Shown here: positions 62,367 through 64,000 of the stretch, in pieces
How positions within the stretch are numbered: the first letter of the stretch is position 1
Layout of the letters: each line of letters starts with the position of its first letter
Origin: Bdellovibrio sp. 28-41-41
GTDB lineage: Bacteria > Bdellovibrionota > Bdellovibrionia > Bdellovibrionales > Bdellovibrionaceae
Reading direction: 5' to 3'
Assembly (NCBI GenBank): GCA_002256935.1
Contig: NCGL01000005.1
Span: 41,015 to 105,014 of the forward strand
Length of the DNA stretch: 64,000 nt
Notes under the pieces: generated by a model
The model's input: only the letters and a program-made list of their open reading frames with translations
Told to the model about the DNA's origin: nothing
The model's database searches: none
Position numbers and translations under genes: made by a program

Positions 62367-63386
62367 ATGGTGTCTAATGTCAGTTTTTTTAAGACTTCTA
62401 ACTTAGGTCGAGGTTTCTACTATTTTGTAGAAAAAGTAACCTTGTATTTTTTTGGATTTCTTTTGGCATTGAGTTTATATGCGCTGTCTAGCGAATCCTT
62501 TTTTCTACCATTTATTCCAGAGCTAACTGAAGGATTAGATGCGATGGCTGGAATCAGTTCAAAATCTGGTCATTCGTCAAAAAAGACGATCACCGATTCG
62601 CTTTGGCTTCCAACGGCATCAAACCAAATCGTATATTCAGGCGATGCACTATTTACCGATTCTGAATCTACTCTTGTCATCAAAATCAATGACACTGCAA
62701 AACTTTTTGTAGAACCAGACTCTTACATTCGGTTGCGCAAAATTGACGGAAAACCTTTGATTAGGCTTAGTAAAGGAGTCGTTAAGGCCGAAGTAACAGA
62801 CGAACAAATTATTTTTATTAAAAAAGGGGCTATGATTGAAAAGGCCATACTGCAAAAAGGTACCTATTTTATAAAAAATGACCAGACATCCGGCATTCAA
62901 ATTACCACTTATGATCAAAATGTGAATTTATCCCATGGCAAAAAAGAGAATACTGAGCAAACCAAGTCTTCAATGGCTCAAGCAGAAGATGATTCACAAA
63001 TGGACTCAAAAAGCCCACATCTCGAACAAGAAATTAACAATGGCGTAGAACAAGAGATCCAATATGACTTGCCCACTCCGACTCAAGGAACGATCTTTTT
63101 AGTAAAAAATCCAAAGGAAATTGCCATAGGGTCCATGGCTAAATGTCCAAATTCGTGCTCATTTAAAGTTTATTTCAATCAAACAAATGTTCTAGAAAAG
63201 AACATGAAGATTAACGAACCCACAGTATTAAAAATACCACCTGATAAAATCCAAGAAGGCTACTATGAATGGACATTTGAAACTGAAACGTCGCAATTCA
63301 AATCTGATTTTAAAGTAAAGAAGTTTTCTGAGGACGAACTTTCAAACGCACTCTTGAATGAAATCCCAATTGAGATTCAGTACTAA
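62367..63386 (+). CDS. FecR-domain membrane protein
   Basis: The 339-residue protein has one N-terminal helix (VTLYFFGFLLALSLYALSS), then a FecR-like domain (NQIVYSGDALFTDSESTLVI, SYIRLRKIDGKPLIRLSKG). A Gln/Glu-rich linker (about 190-230) leads to an immunoglobulin-like end (PTQGTIFLVKNPKEI). FecR domains sense or regulate envelope events. Its start is 18 bases from the divergent phosphatase start, so promoters must overlap coding DNA. Confidence 0.75.
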   Translation: MVSNVSFFKTSNLGRGFYYFVEKVTLYFFGFLLALSLYALSSESFFLPFIPELTEGLDAMAGISSKSGHSSKKTITDSLWLPTASNQIVYSGDALFTDSESTLVIKINDTAKLFVEPDSYIRLRKIDGKPLIRLSKGVVKAEVTDEQIIFIKKGAMIEKAILQKGTYFIKNDQTSGIQITTYDQNVNLSHGKKENTEQTKSSMAQAEDDSQMDSKSPHLEQEINNGVEQEIQYDLPTPTQGTIFLVKNPKEIAIGSMAKCPNSCSFKVYFNQTNVLEKNMKINEPTVLKIPPDKIQEGYYEWTFETETSQFKSDFKVKKFSEDELSNALLNEIPIEIQY

Positions 63387-63562
63387 AACCTTATCCAACT
63401 GCCCCCTTGATTTCCTGCATAATCCAATGCTTTTGAAATTCGAATTCAAAAAAAGGACCCTACTCAAACCTATTGGATTACAAAGCAATATCCCTGAAAA
63501 AATTTAAAAACCTCGCTGATAACCTATAAATTTCAGTTTCGGCAACCGAAAAGATAAATAAG

Positions 63563-63904
63563 ATGAGTAACTACCACGATCATTTGCCTATATTATACGA
63601 CGATATACAAGATCCAGTCTGCGTCTTTGAAAAATCAGGAGATGTTCACTATTGTAATGAGGCCTTTTCAACGATCACCGGAATTTCAGTTGTTCGTTTT
63701 CTAAATCGAAAAGTTACAGTTTATAACGCTTTAAAGAAACTAGATGGTTTGGATCTGAATTTTAGCTCAGTTGAAAATTTTGTACAACAAAGCGGCATCC
63801 GAATTTGCAAATATGAAACTAAAAAAAATCTGCGAGGTCTAGGCCAATTCTCTTTCAAAAAATTCAACTATGAATCCTCACAACAACTTTATTTTTTAAC
63901 ATGA
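63563..63904 (+). CDS. PAS-domain protein, short
   Basis: The 113-residue protein is one PAS domain: PILYDDIQDPVCVFEKSGDV, then HYCNEAFSTITGIS. Little follows. The small size, without output domain, is unusual; it may be a sensor subunit or the rest of a larger gene. TTTCGG/CCGAAA (63537-63551) makes a small hairpin upstream. The interval 63387-63562 holds no other gene. Confidence 0.6.
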   Translation: MSNYHDHLPILYDDIQDPVCVFEKSGDVHYCNEAFSTITGISVVRFLNRKVTVYNALKKLDGLDLNFSSVENFVQQSGIRICKYETKKNLRGLGQFSFKKFNYESSQQLYFLT

Positions 63905-63968
63905 TCTAGCCCCGATTTGAAGGAGTCGAAATTCTGTGGTATACCCGCGAGGGAAAGAGGAAATACTA

Positions 63969-64000
63969 ATGGAACCAAGACGAACACGAAGGTACACAAA
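63969..64000 (+). CDS. Start of a further gene, cut by the window edge
   Basis: ATG at 63969 with AGAGGA seven bases upstream reads MEPRRTRRYT before the window ends. Acidic-then-RR starts of this kind occur in PilZ-domain proteins, but ten residues cannot decide. Confidence 0.3.
   Translation, partial: MEPRRTRRYT

Noticed and set aside
63527..63552. TAAATTTC ... ACCGAAAA as a sigma-28 promoter before the PAS gene
   Set aside because: Spacer is 10, not 11, and the -10-like part is also half of a small hairpin; not convincing alone.
1..64000. tRNA gene as integration target
   Set aside because: I scanned intergenic spaces, especially 29.5-33.1 and 54.6-55.0 kb, for T-loop-like and cloverleaf patterns and found none convincing.

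Overview
The window looks like chromosome from a moderately AT-rich predatory-type delta-proteobacterium, most likely a Bdellovibrio/Pseudobdellovibrio relative. This is an inference from many short secreted or lipoprotein genes, ZrgA-, DedA-, rhomboid- and transglutaminase-elicitor-like proteins, and a MotAB paralogue locus; no rRNA or marker gene fixes the taxon. I see no tRNA, rRNA or CRISPR array.

1-24.1 kb is ordinary chromosome with short operons: a Dcp-type peptidase (cut by the left edge), a response regulator, a PhoD-like phosphatase, a ferritin, DedA, a PAS histidine kinase, a secreted metal-handling cluster (barrel, FixH-like lipoprotein, thioredoxin, ZrgA), an RhlE-type helicase, Dus, RsmG, rhomboid, a transglutaminase-elicitor-like protein, a subtilase lipoprotein, a CPA2 antiporter and a dual-specificity phosphatase. 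24.2-29.5 kb has an OpuC/OsmF-like transporter with fused binding protein and permease, a membrane antiporter-like protein and a GCS2-type carboxylate-amine ligase, with debris between.

29.7-32.9 kb is a graveyard and addiction zone: an IS3-family end inside a broken GNAT gene, a RelE-type toxin-antitoxin pair, a PIN-like pair, a nuclease-like gene broken into three frames, and a broken integrase. 33.1-54.6 kb is an integrative conjugative element, nearly all on the minus strand: integrase, HTH excisionase candidate, MOBP relaxase with MobC and a hairpin-rich putative oriT, and an F-type secretion operon (pilin, TraL, TraE, TraK, TraB, TraV, TraC, TraH, TraG, TraF-like). Three traits are unusual: the coupling ATPase carries a complete TraU-like periplasmic domain as its C-terminus, a PilB/GspE-type ATPase sits in the operon, and several genes are too small for ordinary gene calling. 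A 16-bp near-identical direct repeat (32945 and 54672) may mark the ends.

54.9-64 kb is the most interesting part. A flagellar-sigma-type promoter precedes an HD-GYP gene. It is followed by one protein that appears to fuse a shortened FliF-like membrane part to FliG-like middle and torque domains, then by MotA and MotB. A convergent operon encodes a PP2C phosphatase sensor, a PEGA/TPR lipoprotein and an outer-membrane barrel, and next to it is a FecR-domain membrane protein. Together these suggest an accessory rotary or force-generating motor with a one-piece rotor, probably regulated by c-di-GMP and phosphorylation.
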